A stretch of 64,000 bases of DNA from Amphirosellinia nigrospora (lineage: Eukaryota > Ascomycota > Sordariomycetes > Xylariales > Xylariaceae), in assembly GCA_004123355.1 (NCBI GenBank), contig SCHM01000001.1:248001-312000 (forward strand). Direction: 5' to 3'. Below the pieces are notes generated by a model. The model had not been told where the DNA came from. It did no database searches and saw only the letters and a list, made by a program, of their open reading frames with translations. Positions within the stretch are counted from its first letter, which is position 1. The number at the start of each line of letters is the position of its first letter. Position numbers and translations under genes: made by a program. Shown here piece by piece: positions 1-16,346 of the stretch.

Positions 1-3000
1 TGCCAGATTATAAGGTGAATGCGCCCCTAACCCACAGTCGACCCGTGATCGGCTGCGTACCGGAAAGTCATGGCGGGCAATGCGTGACATGGCGCCCACG
101 AGGCAGGTGTTCGTCGTAGTGCGACGTGCCCATGTCACGGAACCATATCTCTGGGTTGAGCCAGATGTTTTCGCCCTCGGCTGCCAATACGGGCTTTCGA
201 GCTGAATCATCTCGTCTTCGTCGAGCTCGAGGCCTAGCGGTGTCATCTGTGCGACCAGAACGTCCCCGAATCATCATCTGTAGCGGCTGGCCGGTTGGGA
301 GCTCATCTCATGGCTTGCTGGCCTTCGCTAATTTCTAAGCTCGTCCATATCCGCGCCCTTCCTCTTTCTTGATGATGCCAGTGACAGAGATCGTAAAACC
401 GCCCTATGGTCTGCCAAGAACTAGCCGTCTATGGATAGGAGTGAGGCGTGCGCCACTTGGAGCATGGGATTGCGGCTGTACTGTACTTATGCGAGATCTT
501 GAACGGCAGTTGTGGATCGGCGCTCTCCTTCAAATGCAATTCCTGAAATACCAGGCGCTGATTGATAATCCTGACCCCCCCACTCCCTCTTGGTAGACTG
601 TGTGTGGTAGCTCATTCAACCATTCCTCATCACATGGAGAGTATTAAATGTGTGGATTTTAACATAAATCCGAGGTTCTTACATAGCGTTAGGTAGGCAA
701 TGTACATCCGCTTACGAGGCGAGATTTACCATTCTAGGACTATCAAGTGGCTTGTAGAGCTTGGTAGCCTGCCCGCTGTGCGGACAAAGCCGAGAACAGC
801 ATGCACCCGATTTCGGTCCCGATTCGGTCCCGAGGAGAATATAGGTCAGGGGTGCCCAGTTGGAGGAAGTATAGTGGTATCTAAAACCCGAGGCTTCGGA
901 CGATCAAGCGGTTGGCTGGGGTTGGCTGCACTGTTGAAATAGGCTGTTGGCGAATGCTACCCTGTGTACTTTTCAGCGTAGTTAGTTTAGAGGGTTACAA
1001 TCGTTAGAATGCCACATGGTAACTACCTAGGGGCTCGTGACGCCGTTAGCGATCCCTCGCGATCTGTATATAATCTCCTCCTAACCCTAGAGCTGAGATG
1101 TCGTCATGTACTCCAACCTCAGGTCTTATGGGTTGTCGGGCGCTTCTTTCGGAGCACGGGGATCGGGGGTGAACCTCTTGTTCTCTTGTTAGGACTATGT
1201 ACATAACCACATGGCCTATTTAGAATAGGAGTAAATCAACAATGAAGCTCTTGTAAACTCCCATGTTATACAATGTATAAAACTTCGATGCTTCCTTGCT
1301 AGAAAGTCGGGTCTTGAAAGTCGACTCTTTTCAATCTTTTCCGAATCATATCGTCCTTGGGTTGCCTGAGCATTGCTAATGGTCCTGCTTGTACCCGACT
1401 CTGTGGCTCCCCTGGCCCCCAAATCTTTGCTGTATTGAATTTCCAGGAAATTTGTAGCATGGGGCAATTTAATGTCTTATACGGTTCGATGTAGTTTGAT
1501 TTGTTGTTTGGGGGGCTTTTAGAGTTTATGAATGGCTGAGAATCCTCTTCCCAGAAAAGTCGAAGTCCTAGTTAGCCGACACCATAGTTTCGATAATCAG
1601 TTAGGGTAGTTTTCATTATCTTAGTATATTCTATTGTGGGGGTGGCCTTTAAACGTTTGCACAGATCTTGCTCCCTAATGAGAAGTCACAGTTGTCAGAT
1701 TCTACTCTCCGGCAACTCGTCGTCAAAACTCGACGGCGCGTTATTATTCTACTATGATTATTATTAGGCTAGTCTTCCCGGCCAGTCCCCCCGGCCAGTC
1801 CCTTTAATTCCAACATTATAACACAATTTCAGCCCTTTAAAATTAAGTCATGTCGCATTATCTTCATGTTTATTTGAAGTTGGGTTGTAATCCTACTAAG
1901 TAGCAACGATAACCCGCATGTTTGAGCCAGTGACAGCTTTCAACGGTTATGCAGGCTCAATTCTGAAACAGTGGCATCTGTTGTGCACACGCAGCATCTT
2001 TAATGAAAGACAGCACCATCCCGACCTTGGTTGATAGGTACCGCCTGGAGATACACTTTCTGAAAGGTAGTGGCGAAGAACAATATCGTCTCAAACGTTT
2101 AGTTATACATCTATCTAGCAGATCAGACTGAATTGCGCTATAAGGATGAAGATAAGAGAGCAACATTAATACAGCTTTGCCTCATACAGAACTGTCCGAG
2201 ACACTCGTCGTGAAAATGAACTTTCGATGTCTCTCACGCCCTCGGTTGACACACGTCTTACAGGAGTCCTACGGCCAGCGGCATATGCATCCGCTGGCTG
2301 CCTCCGAGTCACTGCATTGAGCCCAGGGAGTAAGGAAACTGATTAGTCGTAAGGCGTCGTCATATTGTGTTATCAACGTAGCAGTAGTCTGCGTGCATTA
2401 ACGGATACTCCTCCGATGCTCATATTGCCGATGTGGCGGACCTCCCTTGACGTTTATAAATAGCTCGTTTCGGCGCCTCACTCCTACCCTGTCCATCAAA
2501 ACTAGGAAATCTTTATACCCTCGACTCCGGCTTTACCCTCGATGACACACAGCCTGAGCTGAACTCGCCGAAGCCTTGAGGCCGTCCTACCGTCGACTAC
2601 CATCGCGAGAATACGAGAGGCTTGGTCGTTACGGTACAGGGGGCTTGGCGAGGCCTAGGTGTTGGTGGAGGGTCCTTTTGGTCCGGGGTTAATAACCGAT
2701 ACTACATGAGGAGAAATACCTAGGGAACACCTGGATAATGAATCGAATGCAATCTATTTTACTTGGCAAGGCTTTAGGACTGGCTCAGGTCTTACACCAC
2801 GGGGTAACGCCAACAGACACAACGACTCCCTTTCATTGTCGGCGGATACGTTGAACATGTCCTATCAAGGCACTATATATACGGCACAACATGAAGCAGA
2901 ATGATGAAGTAGAATGAAAGAGCTTGAGGTATGAAACGGAAAATACATTACATATGTGGCGTCAGAGAAATCTTGCGGATGCGGCAAGGAGCCCAACAAT

Positions 3001-4138
3001 ACACGACCCCACGGCAGGAGTAAAAATGTGCCGGGTTAATCTGACGCACAGAAGAGGCACAATCAAAAGGGGGCTCGGTTGAATCCGAGGCTTATTTGGC
3101 GAGCTTTCCAGGGCCAGGAGATGAACGGACATATTAGGCTGGCGAATCGGGATGTCACACAAGAGGATTTTTGTTTCGATCATGGTCGCAATACGCATGA
3201 TACGGTTGACGATGATGGGTTGTGTTATGCAAGATAAAGGAGTTTCCTCAGAAGCAAGTCAAAGCCATTGCGGATGACTGATGAAGGGCCAAACCGAGGT
3301 GTGTGGCCGTCAGAGTATTACCGACAGGGTATTGATTGACCTTCACACTTGAACCATCTTCGTCCTCGGCACTCGGTCTGAAGCGTCGCATATGATTTCT
3401 CTACATGAGTTCTCGATAAAGTCACACTAACTCTCAAAAAGTGTACAGGATGCACTTCAGTGCCGACGTGATTCGATCCTTCAACGTTGAGACCCTAATG
3501 ACCCGAGCTTTCGTTCGTTTGGCCCCTCGACCAAACGGAACATTATGTACACCTTTTTGGTGGGAGAGTCGCAACATCTAAATGTCATTAATATTGAGAA
3601 AATGATTGGGTCTATAGACTAAATTTCTCTGCTTGAATATCAGAGGCAAATCGTTGGAGACCCCGAGAACTTGCCGATTTAGTAGCTACTACTAACGCTT
3701 CTTAGGAAATACAAAACATGAAATACGGCACAGGAGAAGTCCTGGATAAATGACACTTGGTCTATGATCGCAATCTGACGAGAGAGAAATGGTCGTTGTA
3801 ATTTGGTCCATGCGGAGTTTCTCCAACTTTTCGGACAAGAGAGGGGAAGCATATTGATGTAAGTCATACCTTCATGCAACTTTATGTTTCGCTAGCAGTC
3901 ATTATCGATGCGGAATATGCCGATTAACACCGCAAGTAAGGACCCTTTCAAAGCAAAAATACATTCTCGATTCGTTCATTACTACAGTGGCAGACCATCC
4001 AGTCTACCCGACAAATGGTCTAACCAAACATTGCGACAACTCTTTAAGTTTTACAGGGGGGTCGACGAGGATGTCTTCGCCCTTCAAGGCAGCGTTTAAG
4101 TGCGAATCTCTCAGTGAATAGCGCCGGCGAGCTCTCTT
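1..4138. other. Gene-free left flank, no supported gene
   Basis: About 4.1 kb without a recognisable gene. The only reading frame with protein-like composition is a 69-codon minus-strand stretch at 68-277 (contains GENIWLNPEIWFRDMG); it could be the tail of a gene or a remnant, but I cannot assign it. Other short frames (for example 2962-3198 minus, 3679-3879 minus, 3908-4099 plus) have no family signature. No tRNA-like A and B boxes or long repeats were seen. Confidence 0.5.
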
Positions 4139-8935
<4,797 letters not shown>

Positions 8936-10149
8936 TTTCAACTGCTAGCAGCGTGGCACTCTAAGACAATAAAGACGGTCGGGATTCGGTACACAATGAT
9001 TCTGATTGAGGTTAAGGGCGGCAGATCGAATGCTCGAGCGTGGCGCTACTTTGCGCGCGGTGATTCTCAAGGCGAAGCTTACGACAGAATAAGTTCGGCG
9101 TTTTGTTCCGCTACCGCACCGTTACTAGTAAATAAATGGTTTTCATCATCGCCATAGGTCGCTAGGCGCACTAATGACGAGGAGCAGCGAGTATATGCCG
9201 TTCACAGAAAATTGATCGTAGATGACAGCTTCAAAATTTTACCAAGTTGAGTAAAGGTTGGAGTCATTCGGTCGTGCCCCACCATCCCAGTTTAATAATG
9301 ACCCGCAGCAGCTGGCGGGGTGCTACCTATTGCGTTAGTGAGGGCTAGTAGTTCATAGGTAGAGGGTACCCATGTTTCTATCCTACCTGACTAATTTTTC
9401 ATTGTATTATTTTAATCTGATAAGTAGCTACCTAGTATTGTACTTCAAGTAATATTTATAGTTGTTGTGCTAGTTATGTATTATTATTAAAAGATATATA
9501 CATATATATGTATAAATACTTAGTTAACTGCTAAAGCTTAAGTATACTTAGGTAGGTACCTAAGCTGATCGTAAGTACCTATACTTTTGCTAGCATGGGT
9601 AGCTATACTACACTAAAATAGGTACCTGGCGGGTCGGATCTTACTGCGCCCCAACCAAGAATGTAGGTCCAATTGCCAGAAGGCAGCTTACCTAGTCCTC
9701 CAAGCTGTATCTAGGCACCTTAGTGCATGTGCACTTCCATGTGATAATTACCACGTGTGCATGTCATTGTTGGGTATTGACTTCACCTTCAACTGGTCAA
9801 CCAGCAACCTGGAACTCATGTTCTTCGAGTTCTCTCGATTGGATGGTAAGCAGCTTTAACACAACAGGGCGGCAAAAACAGCTACACTTGGCGTGTTTTT
9901 GTAGCTACATTCTTCGCTTCTCCGTTGCTTATGCTCTGCTTCTTGCAGTTCTATGATACTCGAGTCTTAATCGCAAAACCTGCGAGCCTCTCCGTGGCCG
10001 ACTTGACAACCCCGACGACAGCTACGTTCGACGGCGACCACTGTCGTAGTTTATTGTACTGACGCACACTTCCACTGCCATTTTGTAGCGTCGTTGTCCA
10101 CGCTCTCGACATACGTTGTCCCAGTCTATTAGACCGCTCTTCCTGCGCG
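8936..10149. promoter_or_regulatory. Divergent intergenic region, RPO31 / DDHD gene
   Basis: About 1.2 kb between two head-to-head genes, so it should hold both promoters. It is AT-rich around 9400-9560 with an imperfect TATATACATATATATG palindrome near 9494-9512, and it carries TAGGTACCTA-type words at about 9545-9630. A CACGTG E-box-like site lies at about 9751. No gene is seen in it. Confidence 0.5.
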
Positions 10150-13100
10150 ATGTCTTCGGGTGCCGAAAACGACGTTGCTTCAAATGAACAAAATGGTGGT
10201 AAAAAGGGCGAGAGGAAGCCGGAGAAGTCGTATTTAGCTAGCGCCGTCGAGTCCATAAATCCCTGGACCAGCCGAAGTACTACGCCAACACCCAAGAACA
10301 GTACTCCTCTATCCCAACCAAAAACAGCACCGCCACCGGCTCAAAAAGCGGATGATCATTCTACAAATACTCTTTACGGCTATAGTTTTAAGAAGTACCC
10401 TACCGACTGTCCGCCAATGAACGTTATGTGGTTTCATGCCGTTGATGTTTGTACTTTCTTGTCCTCGTCCGTTGTTAATCGTTACTAATTGTGATGACCA
10501 GGTTCCGAAGCGTAAGCCACAATTTCTGAAAGCAAAGACAGAGAACATCAAACCGGTGCTCCCCAAGAAATTTGCCGCCTTTTCAAAGGTAGACTCTCGC
10601 TCTCTTGAAAATGCATACCAGAGGTTACTGGAAGATATAGAAAACGATCGCGGGAAAAGCATAGCTAGCCAACATACGCGCACTCGATCTAGCTCAAACC
10701 GCTCCCGAGGTTTGTCTGTTGAGGCTGCACCGAACACTGCTTTTGGTGAAGAGGCTGGAGATACCTCATTGCGGGTACCAGTAAATGAGGACTTCTTATT
10801 CGATGTCGACGTTGAGAAACGCGAGCTGGCCCCCGTATACTGGCTTGGACCAATATATGAGGTTCGTCGTGGCACGTGTTCTGTACGCATACCCAAGTCT
10901 GCTGTTTTACGTTTTGGTGAATTTGCTCTCGTATTGCCTTCCCGCTCTAAGAACATTTAGGACGGGTGTAGTTTCGACGGGAGAATAATTTCTGACCTTT
11001 TTCATAGATCAGGAGGGATCATCGCTCCGGCCTTGTGAGGAGAACTTAGCAGCTCAGTTAGAGGAAGGCTACCTCAAGACTAAACCTTGGACTTATCCTG
11101 CCAATAGAACTCGCAGTGACTCTGGTGCACAGAGTGTCACTCTCAAGGCGTCGAAAGATAACCTGAAGGCAACTGCTAATTCTCAGACTGAAGTTTCTTC
11201 GAAGCCTTTGCCTCTTCAATCAATAGCGCCTCATCAGCCATCAACATATCGTCTCTTCGGTACGTACATGAACAGTGTAGCCACTTACCAAGATTCAAAC
11301 ACTGTGTGGCTGTCCTCCGAGTTAGTATTTTTATGTTCTTTATTTCTAGTTTGGCAAAAGTTCTGCTCCTATATACTATGCTCGTGCACGCTCCTAAAAT
11401 GCCCTCATTATTACTCGAACTTTTGCTACAAACGGCTGTTTCTTACTCTCAATCTTCTACAGCGGAGTGTTCAATTGGGTGACATCGACGGTCTATCAGA
11501 GATTTGCTGGCGGAGGTTACATGAATGGGATCAAGCTTGTCAGGGGTTACTCGGAAACCGGAAAAGTAAAGGATGCCAAACGGCCCCCAACGCCAACGAC
11601 AGCAACACTGCCGCCTCAGTTAAATAGCGACAACAAACAAGATGGAGACGACAAGGATATGAAGCGGCGTTCTGTCCCACATGCTACACGCTCGGATGCC
11701 ACCGATAGCGAGAGGGACCGGGACGGCGCTCGAGTAGAAATGGACCGAAGAGAGAATCAACTCAAACGCCAATTCTCTTCATACATCGAAGGCGCCGATG
11801 ATCCTGACAAGCAGGAGGAGCACATTCGACGACGTGAAGAACAAGAAATACAAGACGACTATACAGGCCAAGATGGTGAAAAGCAAGGACGGGAGATTGA
11901 ACATCTAGTTTTGGCAACTCACGGCATTGGTCAGAGGATGGCACTTAGGTAAGAAAGCACACCCCATTTACTAGAAAGTTACGGTCGCCATCTGATCCGA
12001 CACTTTTAGAATGGAAAGCGTCAACTTTATTCACGACGTCAACATGCTCCGGAAAACTCTTAAAGGCGTTTATGCTCACTCGGAAGACCTAAAGGCTCTC
12101 AACTCTGATAATGGAGAAGGCCCCGGCAATTGCAAGATCCAAGTGTACGTAATTCTGAGGGCCATTTTCTCATTTTCTTCTTGTTTTGGCAAGTTTCAGA
12201 GGCACAGCATTCTATTCTAGGATAAGAGAGTATTCGAGGGCTCCTAAAGCCTTCACAAATCACGCTGTAAATGGTGATAACTGACCTTGAGTGTTGCAGA
12301 TTACCTGTCTGTTGGAGGCATCTACTCGACTTTCCAAAAAGGCGAGAAAGGAAGGATGAAACTGATTTAGGTGATTTTACTGAGGACGATGACGAGTGTG
12401 AGTTTCACCGTGAATATTAGCCCAGTATAGCCTACTAATCTCATAGCAGACCCCTCCCTAGAAGATATCACCATTGAGGGGAGTGAGTAATTCTTAGTGC
12501 CTTTTTCTCCCTGTTTTTGCAACATTTAGAGCACATAGTTTCCTTTTGGGGACAAGAGGGTGTCTAGATGCCTTGTAACATCCACAAATCAATCCTAGAC
12601 AGCAATAACTGACTTAGAGTGCTGTAGTGGCTTTCGCACGATCCCTCATTTCCGATCTTGCGCTAGACGTTCTCCTATACCAAAGTGCTTATAGAGAACA
12701 AATCACGGAAATTGTTCTCAGAGAATCGAACAGAATTTACAAACTTTTCCTTGAAAGGAACCCAGAATTCAATGGCAAAGTTCATGGTAAGGAGTTTCAG
12801 AGTTGTTACTTACCTTATACTTATAGTCTTAAGAGTGGACAACTTTGTTCTCAGGCGAAGATTATACCCAAGAGCTTTTAAAACCCTCGTGCATAATGCT
12901 CTACATATCAATAACTAACCCTCCACTTTTCTACAGTCATTGGCCATTCCCTCGGATCAGCCATCATGTTTGATATCTTGTGCAGGCAAAAGCATCGAGT
13001 CCACACCATTGAGCCCCTTCGAAATCCCCTTCGGCCCTGGCCGTCTCGAGAACATTCAGGGCCTCATAAGCATCCCAGCCAGCTTTCGTTCGATTTCGAC

Positions 13101-14443
13101 GTCGATGATCTCTATTGCCTTGGTTCGCCCGTTGGCTTTTCCAAATGCTCAAGGGTCGAACAATCGCTGCGGCGACTCGTAAGTAATAACTGGGTCGTCT
13201 TGGCCCTTAATCGAAAAGCTAGAAAGCCCTTCCAAGGGCTATATAAAGCTGAGATGCTTCCCACGCTTCTAAAATAGCCAGAAATAATTATTCAAATTGG
13301 TAGCCACTAACACCGAATATTGCAGAACGAAACGCGGTACCGTCTGAAAGTCCTCTTAACGCGGAAAATATGGAAGATCCATTCCTCTCATCGTTAGGCG
13401 CCCCCGGGGAGCATTTATCGGCGGTTACTGGTCTGCCCCCATCTGTGTCGTCGCCGAAAGTTGCACAGCTCTTCAACATCTTCCATCCGTCAGACCCCAT
13501 CGCGTATCGTTTAGAACCACTAGTTTCGCCAGCGATGTCTTCGTTAAAGCCGCAAACTCTGCCATACACCAAAAAGGGCTTATTCTCAGCGGTAGCCCCT
13601 CAAGGTCTATCCGGGATTGGTGTGAAAGTAGGACAGAGCGTCAGTGGCCTGTGGTCGAGTTTTAGCGCGGGAATCGCCAGTAGCCTCCTCAACCGCAGCC
13701 TAGGATTCACGAACGATGATATAGCAAACTTTAATGCAGCCAACCCCCCAGCGAATAATTCTTCTTTCCCCAGCTCCGGCCAGGCCGCAGTTGACTCCCA
13801 TAACACTACCTCAGGCGCCATAGTTACAAATCCAGCGGCTCAGTCCGAGAAAACAGAGGCCCGCAAGAGAGCACTTGCGCGTCAAAACAGCTCCGCCCTC
13901 AACTCTACAGACCCCAGTACGCTCGGAGGGAACAATGGCAAAGATTCAACGTTGATTGATGACGACCTTGAGACGCTATACGCTCGCTTTCAGAAGAAGC
14001 GTGTAGAGGAGCACAAGGATAGTGCAAGCCGAGCCGAGGAAGGCCTGGAACTCGGGGCTGCATGGGCTGCGGAGGAACTGAAGGCACAGAAGCTTAGAAG
14101 AGAGGAATTGAAGGTGCGAGCACTCAATTGGAATGGACGTATCGACTACACTATCCAGGAGTAAGTGGGTTTCCTTTCTCTGTGCAATGAACCTCCCTCT
14201 GTTTTCAGACGCGTTATTTCGTGGAAACTTGCTCCCCACTAGTCGCAGGTGAGACGCTAGGATCTAATGTTAAATCATCAGGAGCGCGCTCGACTTCAAC
14301 CCATGAATACCATTGCCTCACACATGTGCTACTGGCAGGACGAAGACGTCAGCCACTTCCTGTGCTCGCAACTCCTTTGCAACCGCGATGCGCGTTCGAA
14401 AATGCATCAAGCTCAACAGACTTCGCCTGGCCGATATAACTGA
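10150..14443 (+). CDS. DDHD-domain phospholipase (PA-preferring phospholipase A1 family)
   Basis: Intracellular lipase of the DDHD1/iPLA1 family (yeast YOR022C-like), acting on phosphatidic acid or related phospholipids. The start at 10150 begins MSSGAENDV. The N-terminal part contains NVMWFHAVDV and PVYWLGPIYEVRRGT, both typical of fungal members. HGIGQRM lies before 11949, and the GHSLGSA nucleophile elbow (catalytic Ser) at about 12942-12962. The DDHD segment follows: CLGSPVG, FHPSDPIAYRLEPL, GRIDYTIQE and IASHMCYWQDEDVSHFL. Introns fitting the protein are 10447-10501, 10883-11007, 11321-11462, 11949-12009, 12145-12299, 12398-12449, 12483-12627, 12787-12936, 13179-13325 and 14161-14281, giving about 1,045 residues. 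One base appears missing near 10877 (RRGTW) and one near 13138. Six of the ten introns are long (121-155 nt apart from the 142-nt one at 11321), and two are introner-like copies. Confidence 0.93.
12145..12299 (+). repeat. Introner-like intron, copy A (in DDHD gene)
   Basis: This is a 155-nt spliced intron between KIQ and PVCWRHLLDFP, starting GTACGTAATTC and ending GTGTTGCAG. It shares ordered blocks with the introns at 12483-12627 and 33707-33851: GTAATTC just inside the donor, GCCATTTTCT, a GCAA-TTT-AGAG-CAC block, CACAAATCACGCT, and GATAACTGAC containing the branch site. Ordinary introns of one gene do not share sequence through their middles, so common descent from one intron-spreading element is the simplest reading. 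Confidence 0.7.
12483..12627 (+). repeat. Introner-like intron, copy B (in DDHD gene)
   Basis: This 145-nt intron separates ITIEG from AFARSLISDLALD and starts GTGAGTAATTC. Blocks shared with copies A and C are GTAATTC, GCCTTTTTCT, GCAACATTTAGAGCAC, GTGTCTAGA-GC (with C only), CCACAAATCA and AATAACTGAC. It is more diverged at its 3' half than A and C are from each other. Confidence 0.65.
12787..12936 (+). repeat. Possible decayed introner-like intron (in DDHD gene)
   Basis: A 150-nt intron splits codon V of KVH-VIGHSLG. It has the same length class and the same TCAATAACTAAC branch region as copies A-C, and GTCTTAAGAG in its middle, but the donor-proximal GTAATTC block is absent. It is listed as a possible older relative only; the match could be chance. 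Confidence 0.3.
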
Positions 14444-15495
14444 ACAAAGCATTAACTGATTAAAACCCTCAGCAAGGTTGCATCCCCTCCTACTTTCTTA
14501 ATACTTCTTCTCCCCCCCCCCCCCCCCCCCCCCCCCCTTCTCCCGTCCGAGGTTATTCTGGTATTAAATATAGAGGATCGATAGATTTACTTGTTGTTGT
14601 CTTCAGTCGAATGGCATATATTCTCGCGATTTAGGGGCCATGGGATAGGATTCTACACTAGCTAGCCAGCCTGTCGGATAGGTTGGACGGATGTACGATA
14701 TGATACACGACAACTAAAGACGTACAGCCGATGAGACCATCTTCGAGTCTGTGATACGGAATTAGAGCCTTAGATTCTTGGGGCATAGTAGAACATGGGC
14801 AGCGAAAGCAGGTGTAGCGGAACAGAGGATTGACCTGAAAGGGAAATCGCCCCTCGCTCTAGGGAATATTAGTCACTTGCACTTAGGCCCCAAGACGTTG
14901 AGTCTCACCATGAAGCAATCCACAATTCTATGAAACAATTATTCATGCTAGTGTAGGTAGCTACGATCACATTCTAGTTATTCCTAGAACTGGATATTGT
15001 CATGGTCTTGCATATGGTTACTATCGCATTGATCAAGTACCTATAGACCTTATCAAGTGCTATAAACCAAGCTACTAGCCGAGCAATACGACGTTCGCGA
15101 CCGTTGAATCCAGTACTATTTGTGTTTGTGTATGAAGGAAACAACCCTTCCTTGAGTGAGTGCGAAATCAACGACCTTAACTCCCGAATTGAAACACTTT
15201 TGTTCTCGGCCGAAAAGAACACGACCTTCGCCGAGATACGAATGAGCTTTTATGTAACTCTTCATGCTTTGTAGTGGATTCAAATGCCAGATCGAATCAA
15301 GAAAAGGCGGCACCATGGGTATTGAGAGTTGATGCAAAGCGAAATACGGGCGCCCTCTTAAGGTCAATGAGCCTAGACAGGGTAGGTCATCGGCATATTC
15401 GACCTCTCTCCGTAAGCAGACACGGAACGCCATGGTAGGATACATGGAATGTTTGGGGCCTGTGAGCAATTCCGTCCAACGTTACGCGAGAGCTC
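14444..15495. other. Convergent intergenic region
   Basis: Lies between the 3' ends of the DDHD gene (+) and the zinc-knuckle gene (-), so it holds their 3' UTRs and terminators. The conspicuous element is the poly-C tract at 14512-14537. Nothing else could be assigned. Confidence 0.5.
14512..14537. repeat. 26-base poly-C (poly-G) homopolymer
   Basis: An uninterrupted run of 26 C, about 70 nt after the DDHD stop codon and in its probable 3' UTR. On the minus strand it is a G26 tract able to form G-quadruplex structure. The exact length is doubtful because short homopolymers elsewhere in the window appear undercalled. Confidence 0.9.
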
Positions 15496-16346
15496 TTAAT
15501 TGGAGACATTAGGGCAGGCTGATTGAATGTGTCCGGGTTGCTGGCACTTGTAGCAAATCTTCTCGCCCCCAGAAGACTCCTTGGGGCAATCACGAGAGAA
15601 ATGACCATTCTCGCCACAGTTGTAGCACTTGCTGCCGTTCACACACTCGCCTATACTCTGTATTAGAAACCCGATGTTGGTCGCCTGGAGCTCCATAGGA
15701 TTACTTACGAGACATATGTCCATAGCCACCGCAAGAGTAGCAAGTCTTGCCTTGGCCTCCGCCGTAGCCGCCACCACCACCGCCGCCGCCACCGTAGCCG
15801 CCACCGTAGGAGTTGCCGCCATAGGCATCAGGGCAACTGCGAGCAATATGGCCGACCTTGCCGCACTAATATTCCTAGTTAGCGTAGTACCGCGTAACCA
15901 GGAGAGCTGCAAATTACCTTATAGCACTCCTGCGATCCGCCCTGGCCACCGCCGATGGGACCGCCTCCGCCCTGGGGCACTCACGGCTGATGTGACCTCC
16001 CTGGCCACATCGGTAGCAAGTCTTGTTGTCCTTGGGACCTTCGGGGCATTCACGGCCTATATTGCAACCTATTAGCCTCTCAATCCAGGTCGAGTAACGA
16101 GGACGAAGATTTACTTAGGTGACCCTCGTTTCCACAGTTGTAACTAGAAATTAGTTAGCGAAGAGAAGATCATTACAAAAAAGACATTAGACTCACCACT
16201 TCGCGGCACCACGGTTAGGGCAATCGCGGGCCTAGGGGAGCTTTTCATTAGTACAACTTCTTGCGGTCGAATATTACTCCGCTCAATCCTGAAGCAATCC
16301 ACCTCCCTACACCTCTTTTCTCATACCTGATGATTGGTCTGGCCGC
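15496..16346 (-). CDS. Multi-CCHC zinc-knuckle protein, CNBP/Byr3-like (5' end unresolved)
   Basis: Small nucleic-acid-binding protein made of tandem CX2CX4HX4C knuckles, the CNBP/Byr3/Gis2 type, which binds single-stranded RNA or DNA and is linked to translation control. Reading down the minus strand, exons give GGQTNHQ (a 20-nt exon, 16327-16346), [11 protein letters not shown] (35 nt, 16197-16231), then knuckles [70 protein letters not shown] and [14 protein letters not shown], ending SACPNVSN at 15496. A Gly-rich linker separates knuckles four and five. Six knuckles are complete; the first lacks its leading cysteines because the first coding exon upstream of 16347 could not be placed. One C seems missing in the CCCC after the HISREC knuckle. 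Confidence 0.9.
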
